Assembly (NCBI GenBank): GCA_963787675.1
Contig: CAWBDV010000011.1
Span: forward strand, 124,001-188,000
DNA: 64,000 nucleotides
Direction of reading: 5' to 3'
DNA from: JAJPKK01 sp963787675
Lineage (GTDB): Bacteria; Pseudomonadota; Alphaproteobacteria; Rhizobiales; Xanthobacteraceae
Below are positions 46,232 through 55,331 of this stretch, piece by piece. The position numbers and the translations under genes are program-made. Below the pieces are notes generated by a model. The model worked only from the letters and a program-made list of their open reading frames with translations, was not told the DNA's origin and searched no databases. The first letter of the stretch is position 1; each line of letters starts with the position of its first letter.

Positions 46232-46572
46232 GGGGAATTCGGAGTGACGCTGAGCACGCGCCATCCCGTCCCGTCACAGAATTGCAGCTTCTTGTTCGCG
46301 TAGCGGATCGCGCCCTCAAATGCCGCGGTGCAGGCCGCTCCGCTTGAGCCAACGATGACCTCGCCACTGCCGGAGCGATTGCCGCCCGGACGCGGCGCCC
46401 CAGGCGCCGGGGTTTGTCCCGTGTCGGGAGCAACAATTGGCGTGCCGGGCACCGGATCGAGATTATTGGCATCGCCAGCGTGCGCCGTGCCCGCCGACAC
46501 GATGCAAGCTAGGCAAAGAAGGATTACGGCTGCGCTGAGACACCGCCAGAGGGAAGGAAACGAAACAGACAT
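46228..46572 (-). CDS. Small exported protein coupled to the fibre-like gene
   Basis: A 114-residue protein with a signal peptide (CLSAAVILLCLACIVSAGTA), a Pro/Gly linker and a C-terminal part CTAAFEGAIRYANKKLQFCDGTGWRVL, a short motif also seen at the head of tail-like surface proteins. It overlaps the next gene by 4 bases, so the two are made together. Probably a secreted or surface component. Confidence 0.7.
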   Translation of the reverse strand: MSVSFPSLWRCLSAAVILLCLACIVSAGTAHAGDANNLDPVPGTPIVAPDTGQTPAPGAPRPGGNRSGSGEVIVGSSGAACTAAFEGAIRYANKKLQFCDGTGWRVLSVTPNSP

Positions 46573-46732
46573 ACATTCCGGCGCCCGTCCCGATTTGCGG
46601 TGGCAGGCGATTACGAGGATATTGCCGCGCGGCTCGAATTATTCAAATGATTCGTGAGGAGGTGAGCGCCCACGCGCCAGTGATCATTTCGGCAACGTTA
46701 CGAATACGTGATCATTGGCCGAGCCGAGGTCA

Positions 46733-47707
46733 TTACGCGGCCAATCTGGCGCGGTCGTGGGGCTGGCTAAAATCGACTGGCGTCCCCTTTGGAATGATCA
46801 TCGTCGGATTCAATCGGGCGATCGAATAGTAGTTGATAACGTAATAGCGCGGTGTCACCGTGGCGGCGACTCCGGGCACCTGATAAAGCTCGCGCATGTA
46901 GTTCGAGAGGTTCGGATAATCGGCAATGCGCTGTCTGTTGCATTTGAACAGCGAAAAGTACGCGACGTCGAACCGGACGAGCGTCGGGAAGAGCCGCCAG
47001 TCGGCTTCCGTGATCTGGTGTTCCACAAGATAGCGTTGGCTTGACAGGCGCGTCTCCAGCCAGTCGAGCGTGGCGAAAAGCCCGTCGTAGGCGTCATCGT
47101 AAGCGGCCTGCGATTTGGCAAAGCCGGCGCGGTACACGCCATTGTTGACGTTGTGATAGACGCGATCGTTGATGGCGTCGATTTCACTGCGCAGGGCCTG
47201 CGGATAGAGTTCGCTGCGATCACCGGTGACCGCGCCGAATTCGGTGTCGAACATCCGGATGATCTCGGAGGATTCATTGTTGACGATTTGGTTGGTCTTC
47301 TTGTCCCACAAGGTCGGAACCGTCACCTTGCCGGTATAGCTTGGATTGCTCGCAACATAGGCCTCGTACAGATAGCGAAAGCCGTTGACCTCATCGGGAA
47401 GGCAATCGGGATAACGCGGGTCGCGCTCGAACTTCCACCCTTGCGGCGTGAGGCCCGGGATGGCGTAAGCGACCGAGATGAGCCCCTCAAGCTTCTTCAG
47501 CGCGCGATAGATCAGGGTGCGGTGTGCCCACGGACAGCCGTGAGCGACATAGAGGTGATAGCGCCCGGGCTCGGCCTTGAAGCCCGAGGAACCGTCCGCG
47601 GTGATGCGGTTGCGAAAAGCGCTGTCAACCCGCTTGAATTGGCCTGCCTCGCCTGTTTCTGCGGACAGCTCGCCCTCGCTCCATTTCCCGCCGATGAGAA
47701 CACCCAT
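46733..47707 (-). CDS. Glutathionyl-hydroquinone reductase (YqjG/ECM4-type GST)
   Basis: A 324-residue omega/xi-type glutathione transferase. The active Cys is in HGCPWAHRTLIYRAL; VTVPTLWDKKTNQIVNNESSEIIRMF and EADWRLFPTLVRFDVAYFSLFKCN are family signatures. It reduces glutathionyl-hydroquinones. It is complete, with normal housekeeping-like codon use. It is the only clear metabolic enzyme in this part. Confidence 0.93.
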   Translation of the reverse strand: MGVLIGGKWSEGELSAETGEAGQFKRVDSAFRNRITADGSSGFKAEPGRYHLYVAHGCPWAHRTLIYRALKKLEGLISVAYAIPGLTPQGWKFERDPRYPDCLPDEVNGFRYLYEAYVASNPSYTGKVTVPTLWDKKTNQIVNNESSEIIRMFDTEFGAVTGDRSELYPQALRSEIDAINDRVYHNVNNGVYRAGFAKSQAAYDDAYDGLFATLDWLETRLSSQRYLVEHQITEADWRLFPTLVRFDVAYFSLFKCNRQRIADYPNLSNYMRELYQVPGVAATVTPRYYVINYYSIARLNPTMIIPKGTPVDFSQPHDRARLAA

Positions 47708-47790
47708 GACACCACCCGCTGCAAAGGAGGAATTCGTACATTAATCCAGGCAAGCGCTCTATAGCGCATCGAGCCGCGAACAGGCAGTCT

Positions 47791-47946
47791 TTACGCGGCG
47801 TTCGCCGTCGCGAGGGCCTGCGCACCGAATGACGGCTTCTGCAAGCGGCGCACGAAATCCGCCGCGCTACGCGTGGGACGCGGCGGTGAAGATCGCCCGC
47901 TTGTTGTCCGTCAATACCTTGATCCAGGACGCGATGTAGGCGGCGC
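47791..47946 (-). pseudogene. ardC 3'-end remnant 1
   Basis: On the minus strand RAAYIASWIKVLTDNKRAIF and TAASHA are followed, after a frame change, by AADFVRRLQKPSFGAQALAT and a stop, which is the end of the antirestriction protein seen in full at 62985-63905. Only this end remains. Confidence 0.75.
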
Positions 47947-47967
47947 GACGGCGCCAGCTTCTTGCGC

Positions 47968-48222
47968 TCAAAGGCTCTCTTCTCGAAGCGCAAATTCCTT
48001 CCGCAGTCTTGTAGCTTCGGCAGTCGCAATTCGCATTGCTTCGGGAAGAACGGCGCCACCGCCCGTGTGCAACCGCTCAACTGTGAACGTGCGATTGCCA
48101 TCGTCATCGCGTTCGATCTCAAGCGTCACACCGGTGATATCTTTCCCGCAATCGGCGCTTTGCACCACCGCAAGGATCATTTTTTCAATCTCGTCACGGT
48201 TCACCACGGTCTTTCCCGACAT
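47968..48222 (-). CDS. Small hypothetical protein
   Basis: An 84-residue protein: MSGKTVVNRDEIEKMILAVV, KDITGVTLEIERDDDGNRTF and a charged helical end. Start at 48222. It is a plasmid-type small protein of unknown function, next to the ardC remnant. Confidence 0.65.
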   Translation of the reverse strand: MSGKTVVNRDEIEKMILAVVQSADCGKDITGVTLEIERDDDGNRTFTVERLHTGGGAVLPEAMRIATAEATRLRKEFALREESL

Positions 48223-48438
48223 CGCTGTTTCTCCGCATGCGCATCCCCAAAATTCGGGTCTATGGTAGCATGATCGGAAGCATTCGCCGGCCAGATATGC
48301 CGTTGTGCCCGGTGACGCCGTCAGGCGCAAGGTTGTGTCAACTGCGACTGCTAGCTCGACCGGCGCGGCGGCGAAGTCCATCAGCGTCATTGCTTTTCAC
48401 GGGTGAGGATAACCCGAAGCGGACTGCACCAACCTGAC

Positions 48439-48771
48439 TCAGTCCGCGGCTCGGAGCCAGAATTTCGCGCCTGCTATCGTGGTTATGATGAGCCCTATTG
48501 TGCCGTGAACGGCCACAGCAGGTATGATATCCGCGAAACCAAGAACCCACGGAAGGACGGTGGTAAAGATTCCGACAATCATGGTGGCCCACGTTGACTG
48601 TTCTGCGCCGGAGAACGCAAGAATGACAATCGCAATGCAAGCGGCGTCAATCCAAGCCGTCCAAGCCGCCGCAGGGACGTTGGCGAAACCAAGAGCCCAG
48701 GGAGAAATAAAGAGAGTGGCCGCCGACGCGAGAGCGACCCAATTAAGCACGGCCTCTTCTGTCAACTTCAT
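48439..48771 (-). CDS. SPW-repeat membrane protein 1
   Basis: A 110-residue protein with four membrane segments and two SPW-type repeats (NWVALASAATLFISPWALGF and ATMIVGIFTTVLPWVLGF). SPW proteins are small membrane proteins of unknown role. It lies 72 bases downstream of the NRAMP transporter on the same strand, and a second SPW gene is at 52606. Confidence 0.85.
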   Translation of the reverse strand: MKLTEEAVLNWVALASAATLFISPWALGFANVPAAAWTAWIDAACIAIVILAFSGAEQSTWATMIVGIFTTVLPWVLGFADIIPAVAVHGTIGLIITTIAGAKFWLRAAD

Positions 48772-48843
48772 TACCGTCGCCCCGCGCCAGCTTCCTCCGG
48801 GTCAGTACGGCTGCCGCACCGCTGCGGTTGAATTCGGCGGCGC

Positions 48844-50160
48844 CTAGCCGCGGATAAACATCCGCACGGCGGCCACGCCCATGACTGCCGTCGCGATCCA
48901 GCCGAGGATGATGATCGACCGACCCGCGGTGAAAGCACCCATCACAGATTTCTTGGAGACGAGCAGGATGATCACGACCATCAGGGGCACGGCCACAACC
49001 CCGTTGATTACCGCGCTCCAGAACAAGGCCTTCATCGGACTGATCGGTGAATATTGGATGATGAGTGCGGCGAACACGCTGACGGCGATGACGCCATAGA
49101 ATCCGCGAGCGTCGCTCAGCTTCCGTTCGAGGCCCCATTTCCAGCCCATGGCCTCAGAAAGCGCATACGCGGCAGAACCGGCCAGCACGGGCACGCTGAT
49201 CAGGCCAACACCCAGAATGCCGAGGGCGAAGAGCAAAAACGCGAAGTCGCCAGCCAATGGCCGCAGCGCGCTTGCCGCCTGCGCCGCCGTCTCGATGTCT
49301 TTTACTCCCGCTACATTGAGCGTGACCGCGGTCGCCAAAATGATGAAGTAGGCCGTAATGTCGGAGTAGAACATGCCGCTCCAAGTGTCCCACCGGATGC
49401 GGCGCAGTTCCGGGCCTGCCGAGCTCGGATCCCGCAAGAGCGGTGCCTCGCCTTGCCGGCTTTCCATGTCCTCGACCTCTTCCGATGCCTGCCAGAAGAA
49501 GAGGTACGGACTGATGGTGGTGCCGAACAAGCCCACCACCATGGTCGCGGCTTCGGAATTCGGCGTGAAGCTGGGCCAGAACGTGCGGAGCGCCACGTCA
49601 CGCCAAGGGACGTGGACTGTGAACAGGACAGCGGCGTAGGCCAGGAGGGAGAGTGTCAGCCATTTCAAGAAAGAGACGTAACGGTGATAGGGAATGAAGA
49701 CCTGCAGCAGCAGCATTCCGACCGCAAAGAACACCGTCATAAGGTAGCGATCGAAACCGGTGACGAGATCAGAGACTTCCCCCATGGCTGCGATGTCGGC
49801 GGCGATATTGAGGGTATTGGCGACCAGCAGTAAAAACACGACGCCTTGGAGTATGGTTCGAGGGAACGCCGCCTTGATGTTGGCGGCAAGTCCTTTCCCT
49901 GTGACCCTGCCGATCCGTGCGCACATGGATTGGATCGCCGCCATCAGAGGAAAGGCCAGCGGCATCGTCCACAGCATGTCGAGCCCGAATTGAGCGCCTG
50001 CCTGGGAGTAGGTGGCTATTCCGCTTGGATCGTCGTCGGCCACACCAGTGATGAGCCCGGGGCCGACCCGCGACAGGGGATGCTCTTTTAGGTGAATCCA
50101 AAAGGTCCGCAGAACGTTCGCGCGCTGCGGTCGATGGTCGCCATTGTTGGAGAGCTGCAT
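48844..50160 (-). CDS. NRAMP-family divalent metal transporter
   Basis: A 438-residue protein with about 11 membrane segments. The metal motif DDPSGIATYSQAGAQFG is in the first helix, followed by typical NRAMP stretches (GKGLAANIKAAFP, VVGLFGTTISPYLFFWQASEE). The motif in helix 6 carries GLFGTTISPYLFFWQ in place of the common MPH pattern, a feature of NRAMP-related transporters whose metal differs from Mn. It imports Mn2+, Fe2+ or another cation. The start at 50160 (MQLSNNGDH) is open. Confidence 0.88.
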   Translation of the reverse strand: MQLSNNGDHRPQRANVLRTFWIHLKEHPLSRVGPGLITGVADDDPSGIATYSQAGAQFGLDMLWTMPLAFPLMAAIQSMCARIGRVTGKGLAANIKAAFPRTILQGVVFLLLVANTLNIAADIAAMGEVSDLVTGFDRYLMTVFFAVGMLLLQVFIPYHRYVSFLKWLTLSLLAYAAVLFTVHVPWRDVALRTFWPSFTPNSEAATMVVGLFGTTISPYLFFWQASEEVEDMESRQGEAPLLRDPSSAGPELRRIRWDTWSGMFYSDITAYFIILATAVTLNVAGVKDIETAAQAASALRPLAGDFAFLLFALGILGVGLISVPVLAGSAAYALSEAMGWKWGLERKLSDARGFYGVIAVSVFAALIIQYSPISPMKALFWSAVINGVVAVPLMVVIILLVSKKSVMGAFTAGRSIIILGWIATAVMGVAAVRMFIRG

Positions 50161-50520
50161 ACGCGTTACGTCACTTGCAAAACAAATATTCGAATTTCCG
50201 ATGACAACACAATGACAGGTGAGTTGATTGCGTAGCAGCCAATTCCAATTCTAGTCACATGGGATGCCCACACCCATCACGACGAGATCATAATGCACTT
50301 GTTGGATTACCGAGCCGACGATTGGAAGCTTTATCTCACCTCAAGGCGCCTCTGTCGGCGGGATGTCGCCTTTCGGCCTCTTTTGGCCGGTGGCGACTTT
50401 GACGGCATCGATCCGCGCTGATGACCCGGCACCGATTGGACTTTTTCGGTAGGAGATGGTTGATTTCAGCGGCGGCAGTATCGTCTCGATAATCCGTTCA
50501 CCGGAACCCCGGAGGCGCGC
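50161..50520. other. Intergenic stretch upstream of the 130-residue membrane protein
   Basis: No gene was seen. The end (from about 50490) is shared with the copy near 62330, so the duplicated unit begins here. Confidence 0.5.
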
Positions 50521-50931
50521 ATGGTGCCGCTCACGATCTTTCTTGCGAAATTCATCGGCCTGTACTGCATTGTACTGACGACGACGATGATGATGCACAA
50601 GCAGAGAGCCGTCACAACCATCAATGCGCTCATCAGGAATCCGCCGCTCCTGATGTTCATCGAAATGCTCGGCCTCGCTGCCGGTCTCGCCATGGTGGTC
50701 GGTCACAATATCTGGACCGGGGGCGCGCTGCCGATCGTCGTCACTCTCGTGGGATGGCTGATGGTGATCCGGGGCGCGGTGCTGCTCGCCCTGCCGCAGG
50801 ATGCGTTAAGCAAATTCTTCGACGCGGTACGCTACGAAGAGCGTTTCTATATCTTCATGGGCGCGGGTCTGGTCTTGGGTCTTTACCTGACCTTCGCGGG
50901 TTTCACCGCGTGACGGTGGGGACCGTGATAC
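50490..50931. repeat. Duplicated unit, copy A (partner at 62327-62782)
   Basis: The stretch from CGGCGGCAGTATC to GACCGTGAT is about 85-90 percent identical by eye to 62327-62782. It carries a 130-residue membrane protein gene. Copy A then jumps into an ardC remnant where copy B keeps the intervening gene, which indicates a deletion near 50931. Confidence 0.7.
50521..50913 (+). CDS. Small membrane protein, copy A
   Basis: A 130-residue protein with about four membrane segments (TIFLAKFIGLYCIVLTTTMM, LLMFIEMLGLAAGLAMVVG, VVTLVGWLMVIRGAVLLALP, FYIFMGAGLVLGLYLTFAGF). It is nearly identical to the protein at 62368. The start is the ATG at 50521. No known function. Confidence 0.75.
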   Translation: MVPLTIFLAKFIGLYCIVLTTTMMMHKQRAVTTINALIRNPPLLMFIEMLGLAAGLAMVVGHNIWTGGALPIVVTLVGWLMVIRGAVLLALPQDALSKFFDAVRYEERFYIFMGAGLVLGLYLTFAGFTA

Positions 50932-51003
50932 CTTGATCCACGATGCGATGTAGGCGGAGTGATCGCTCACGACCGCGCGCGGAATCTCTTCGAAGATCAC
51001 ATT
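50930..51003 (-). pseudogene. ardC 3'-end remnant 2
   Basis: On the minus strand IPRAVVSDHSAYIASWIKV matches the part of ArdC at 62985-63905 (DHAAYIASWIKV). The rest is lost. It directly abuts copy A of the duplicated unit. Confidence 0.65.
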
Positions 51004-51015
51004 GCGCTTGGGCTT

Positions 51016-51615
51016 TTATTTCCACATGCGTCGAGCGATCGCCCGTTCCTCCGGTCCGATCACGTCGCCGTAAATCGTTGTGGTGCGCAGCGAAGCATGT
51101 CCAAGCCAGCGCTGAACCAAGTGCGGCGGCACGTTCGATTGGAACGCGTTGACACCGAATGCGTGCCGTAACCCCTTCGGCATGGCGGGTGTACCCGTGA
51201 TGTCCGCCGCGGCCATCACAGCCTTGACGTGCCGCCACGCAGTCGAGCGGCTCCAGCTCCAGAGGCGCATGCACAAAAATTCAGGATCGCGCTGCATCGC
51301 GTGCAGCTTGAACGCGCGGTTGAGTTGACGGAGGAGGTCGCGCGGCAACGGCACCTGACGGACGATGCCGCGCTTGCGCCTTTTCAAGGTCTCGATGCTG
51401 GCGACGCCGCTCTCGATGTCGATCGCGGCCGGGGTAAGCGCCAGCACTTCGGAGATGCGCGCGCCGCTCCATCCCAACACCAGACAAAAAAGCCGCGTGT
51501 TCGGCTCGGCGCGCGCTGCCGCCTTCATGAAACGCCGCCGCTCGGCCGCGTTGAGATATTTGCGGCCTCCGGTTGCTCCGTGGAGGCTCATGCCGGCGAG
51601 GATTGGCTCCCGCAT
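51016..51615 (-). CDS. Tyrosine recombinase (phage integrase-type), short
   Basis: A 199-residue catalytic domain. The active residues are visible: Arg in GARISEVLALTP, the His-x-x-Arg part as GLRHAFGVNAFQ, LGHAS, and Tyr in TTTIYGDV. It lacks an N-terminal arm-binding domain, as in small XerD-like integrases. ATG at 51615 was chosen. It could be the integrase of one of the nested elements here, but linkage to the tRNA-Leu scar is not shown. Confidence 0.85.
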   Translation of the reverse strand: MREPILAGMSLHGATGGRKYLNAAERRRFMKAAARAEPNTRLFCLVLGWSGARISEVLALTPAAIDIESGVASIETLKRRKRGIVRQVPLPRDLLRQLNRAFKLHAMQRDPEFLCMRLWSWSRSTAWRHVKAVMAAADITGTPAMPKGLRHAFGVNAFQSNVPPHLVQRWLGHASLRTTTIYGDVIGPEERAIARRMWK

Positions 51616-52605
51616 CGACGCTCCGCGTGAAACAGAATGGCCAATACCGTTGCAAGAGGAATTCCTTATCGTTTGCATTGCATTAGAGGGGCAAGGAACA
51701 CGTTCTAGAAATCTTCGCGTCCTAGGCTAGGCCCGATTCTGACGTTCAATCAATGGCCTGCAACACTATTGGCCATAGTGTAGCTGTCCGTCGGCGCGGT
51801 CTTGCGCTCGACGGACGGCTTAAATGTCGCTGCGATCGTCGGCTTGGCGGTTTCTGATCGGTGCCATCAAGCTCGCTGTGTTGATATTAATTGCCGGCAC
51901 CATTCTCCAATTTGCGTTGCCATACATCATGCCACCGTGATGTTACGGGACGCCCGCCTATTTTCGGTACAACCTCGCGGCCATGTCTGCTTTGACCGGA
52001 AGCAGTCCTATGTGAACGTGACAAGAAGGGCGCGATGGGCCACAACCCGCCGCTCGCGCTGCAAAAAAGATTTGGAGACTCTCGCCTCAAGGCCAGACAT
52101 GCAGCGCTGGCCGCGATAGGCTGACTGTAGAGCGGCTCGGGAGAATGGCCCAGCATCCCGGCCGGGATTTGCGCAATCGCAGTCGGGCATGGCATGGGAG
52201 GACCGCTAATCCCCGATGACCGGCCCCGTTTCAACTACCCGGCTCGGGGCAGCCGTGGGCCGATATTGTTGCAAAAAGATTTTGAGCATCATCCGAGCGA
52301 GCAACATTGATTCAAAGTCAGCCGCCGGCACGCGCGACTGATACCTTGTTGCCGCGGCGTGTTGCGAAAATTCCTCATCTTGGAAGCTATCTCGCGAGCT
52401 GGGAAGGAGTGGTCCGTTCGGCGGTTCCAAGGCCACAGCTCATCCCAAAGGCGTGGCGGATCAGGAATGGACGATCTTTCGTCTCAACGAATACGTCCGA
52501 GCCGGGCTGCGTGACTGCAAGCTTTTTGATGGAAATCAAGGAGGCAGCTGCGTAAGCGACGTATGTAGCCGCTGGTTTGCTCAGACGTATAGCCGAGGAG
52601 GTTCC
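51616..52605. other. Gene-poor stretch with decayed DNA
   Basis: No supported gene. It holds the remnant at 51930-51995 and otherwise short frames without family features. Confidence 0.55.
51930..51995 (+). pseudogene. Remnant of the 179-residue gene of 42738-43277
   Basis: TACGGGACGCCCGCCTATTT and the bases that follow nearly repeat positions 42955-43005, so a piece of the same gene was left here. Confidence 0.6.
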
Positions 52606-52959
52606 ATGTCGTTTTCGCTTCCAAAGGAATGGCAGGATTGGCTGAACCTGGTGCTCGGGATATGGGTCAGCGCGTCACCGTGGGCCCTGAACTTCTCCGA
52701 TAGTGCGCCCGCGACACGCACTGCCGTTGCGATTGGATTCCTGATCATTGTGTCCCAGGTCTTCACGGTCTGGGCCCTGCGTTTCTTGGAGGAGTGGATC
52801 AACGTCCTGCTTGGGGCTTGGCTGATGGTCTCGGCATGGCTTCTGGAAATCAGCGCTCCTATCGCAAAGGCCGATTTTACGATCAGCGGCTTGGCGGTCA
52901 TTCTGTTGGCTGCGTACGAAATCTGGGACGCGCGGCGCCAACCGATTGGCTCCGCGTAA
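52606..52959 (+). CDS. SPW-repeat membrane protein 2
   Basis: A 117-residue protein: WLNLVLGIWVSASPWALNFS and WINVLLGAWLMVSAWLLEIS are two SPW-type repeats; four membrane segments are expected. ATG at 52606 follows GAGGAGG. It lies 46 bases upstream of dps on the same strand. Function unknown; it may belong to an envelope stress group with dps. Confidence 0.85.
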   Translation: MSFSLPKEWQDWLNLVLGIWVSASPWALNFSDSAPATRTAVAIGFLIIVSQVFTVWALRFLEEWINVLLGAWLMVSAWLLEISAPIAKADFTISGLAVILLAAYEIWDARRQPIGSA

Positions 52960-53005
52960 GAGGACGCACGCGCGCGAGGCTAAAGCAGTGTCAAAAGGAG
53001 TCAGT

Positions 53006-53494
53006 ATGCACACGCACCCAACCGCCAATGATCTCAACGCAAATGCCAAGCAAGCCACCATCGAACTCCTCAATGCTCGCCTTGCAGAGGGCATCGATCT
53101 GGCACTGCTGACCAAGCAGGCTCATTGGAACGTCAAGGGGCCGCAGTTCATTGCAGTGCACGAGATGCTCGACGGCTTTCGAAATCAAATCGATGGCCAT
53201 GTAGATACGATGGCAGAACGCGTGGTCCAACTCGGTGGCACCGCCCTCGGCACCACGCAGACAGTCGCCGAAGCCACTTCGCTCCCGCCTTACCCAACTG
53301 ACATTTATTCCATCAAGGACCATCTAGCGGCGCTGATCCAGCGCTACAGCGTGGTGGCGAATACAATGCGGCGGAGCATCGATGAAGCTGTCGAGTCTGG
53401 CGATGCAGACACCGCGGACATACTCACAGCTGCGTCACGTGACTTGGACAAAGCGCTGTGGTTACTCGAAGCGCACGTCCAAGAGAAGGATTGA
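53006..53494 (+). CDS. dps: Dps family DNA-protection ferritin
   Basis: A 162-residue Dps: LLTKQAHWNVKGPQFIAVHEMLDGF contains the ferroxidase His/Asp/Glu residues, followed by VDTMAERVVQLGGTALGT. It stores iron and protects DNA from peroxide. ATG at 53006 follows AAAGGAG. Confidence 0.93.
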   Translation: MHTHPTANDLNANAKQATIELLNARLAEGIDLALLTKQAHWNVKGPQFIAVHEMLDGFRNQIDGHVDTMAERVVQLGGTALGTTQTVAEATSLPPYPTDIYSIKDHLAALIQRYSVVANTMRRSIDEAVESGDADTADILTAASRDLDKALWLLEAHVQEKD

Positions 53495-53645
53495 TCTCAA
53501 GGCCATGTCCGCGCAGCAGTGTTACGGCGCTAGCCGCTTGGCTGGCCGGCGACTTGTTTTGAAGCTTTAGCAGCGAAGGTACGCGATGGTTGGAGCCGAC
53601 TGGGGTCGGCTTGGCGGACCCAACGGATTTTGGGGGAGAACGGCG

Positions 53646-54422
53646 ATGCAAGGGGCGGCGATGCAAGGGGCATTGAAGCTGTTGTGTATCATTCCGCTGA
53701 CACTGACGGTGTCCGGCACGGTTGCGGCGGAACTCACGCGTGCTGAGGTGCAGTCGACGCTGAAGGCCGCGCTCCCCGGCCAGGGGACACGGTTCGGCGG
53801 CCAGTCCCTCGCCGGCTTGGACCTTCACGGTCTGGACTTCACCGATGCCGATCTATCGGCTGCTGATCTATCGGACGCAGACCTGCGGGGTGCCAAACTC
53901 GTCGGCGCAAAGCTTGTCGGCGCCAAGCTGCCGCGGGCCAGGCTGAACCTGGCGTGGATCATGCGCGCCGACTTTTCCCATGCCGATCTCTCAGGCGCCA
54001 TTCTGGAGACCCTCATCGTCTCGGCCGGCTTGGAGACCCTTCCGGAAGAAGCAGCCAGCTTTGTCGGCGCCAATCTCTCTGGTGCCAAGGTAACGGCGCG
54101 CTTCAGCCTCGACGACATGCGCGGAGCGGACCTTTCCCATGTGCATGCATCGGCCGACATGCGCAATCAATCAATGGGCCTGATCCGCACCGACTTCTCG
54201 CGCGCGAACTTGACCGGTGCCGAATTTACGGGCGCAGCCTTGGGGCATGTCAACTTCGAGTTCGCCAAGCTCCAGCGCGCAAATTTCTCGGGAGCCGATC
54301 TGACTGATGCGGATTTTGCTGGCGCCGATTTGACCGACGCGAATCTGACTGACGCCAAGACGACGAGAACAAGCTTTGCCGGCGCCGCGCTCTCGGGAGT
54401 AAGAGGGTTGTCGCAGCCCTGA
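53646..54422 (+). CDS. Exported pentapeptide-repeat protein
   Basis: A 258-residue protein with a signal peptide (LKLLCIIPLTLTVSGTVAAE) and two runs of A(D/N)Lxx pentapeptides (LDFTDADLSAADLSDADLRG; RANFSGADLTDADFAGADL). These fold as a right-handed beta-helix. An ATG at 53646 follows GGGGGAGAACG; an ATG at 53661 is also possible. The role is unknown, probably periplasmic. Confidence 0.85.
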   Translation: MQGAAMQGALKLLCIIPLTLTVSGTVAAELTRAEVQSTLKAALPGQGTRFGGQSLAGLDLHGLDFTDADLSAADLSDADLRGAKLVGAKLVGAKLPRARLNLAWIMRADFSHADLSGAILETLIVSAGLETLPEEAASFVGANLSGAKVTARFSLDDMRGADLSHVHASADMRNQSMGLIRTDFSRANLTGAEFTGAALGHVNFEFAKLQRANFSGADLTDADFAGADLTDANLTDAKTTRTSFAGAALSGVRGLSQP

Positions 54423-54451
54423 CGTGATCCGTGCAGACGTCCGAGATGGGT

Positions 54452-55140
54452 GTGCGCCGTGACAAGGCGGCGCTTTCCAGTGGGTGCAAGTCCCACCCGG
54501 CAACCGCTCCAGCCGGAAGCAGCCGGAGCAGCTATGGAGGTGACGAAATAGCTGAAGCCTTCGGAATGCGTGTCACGAATTGGTGACAGCGCGAGTGTGC
54601 AGGCCGCAACGCGAGTGAACGCCGAGCAAGCCTCGAAAAGGACAATGCGCAGGCCGATCCGATGACCCTTTCGGGGAAGGCTGACACGGCTGGGTGAATG
54701 AGCGAAGCAGTACGCCCAGACGCTGCGCCGGGGTAGTGGCGGCAGCATGTACACAAGGAAAGCTCACGCAACACGGGAAGCCCCAAGGCATGGTCAGAGC
54801 GGCGACCAACCGGACTCCCGCGAGGGACAGGCTGGGCGCCCTGGGGTGGCGGAGAGGTTCGTAGTACCGCTGAAGCCGGGTAATGCCAGTGGAGGGAAGG
54901 GGCCTCAGTTCAAGACAGACGCACGACGCGGTGAAGGACCTGGAGATTGGGCAACCTATCAACTCCGACTAGGGTTTCAGAAACTGCAGATGGCGTTGCA
55001 CGCGAAAGCAAAGGCGTGGAGTCTTGTCCGAGAGCCGGATGCGGGAAATCTGCACGTCCTGGTTCGATGAGCGGGATGTGGAAACGGAGTCACGGCTGAA
55101 CCACTAAGGCACCGCCAAACTAAAGAGGCGGCAACGGATA
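54452..55140 (+). mobile_element. ORF-less group II intron (truncated reverse transcriptase)
   Basis: The 5' end reads GTGCGCC, as expected for a group II intron. The intron-encoded protein is reduced to an N-terminal stub from about 54747 (KPGNASGGKGPQFKTDARRG) that ends at about 55070 without the RT, X or endonuclease parts. A domain V-like stem follows at 55032-55066 (GAGCCGGATGCGGGAAATC and its pairing arm CACGTCC...GGTTC), then a domain VI-like tail. The ribozyme may still fold, but the element cannot mobilise itself. Exact 3' boundary is uncertain. Confidence 0.8.
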
Positions 55141-55331
55141 TGTTCAGCCTACAGCCACCGCGTCACTTTCCGACTCTACCATGAGCGCCATTTTGCGGGC
55201 ATCGTGAGCATTGCCGCTTGACCCCAATGAGCGGACCTAACGGAGTGGCGTCGGCTCGTCGATAACTATATCGCCGCGTAGTGAAGCACAGCGATTTGAG
55301 GGGCGTCGGGGTTCCTGCTCTTCCAAGTTCA

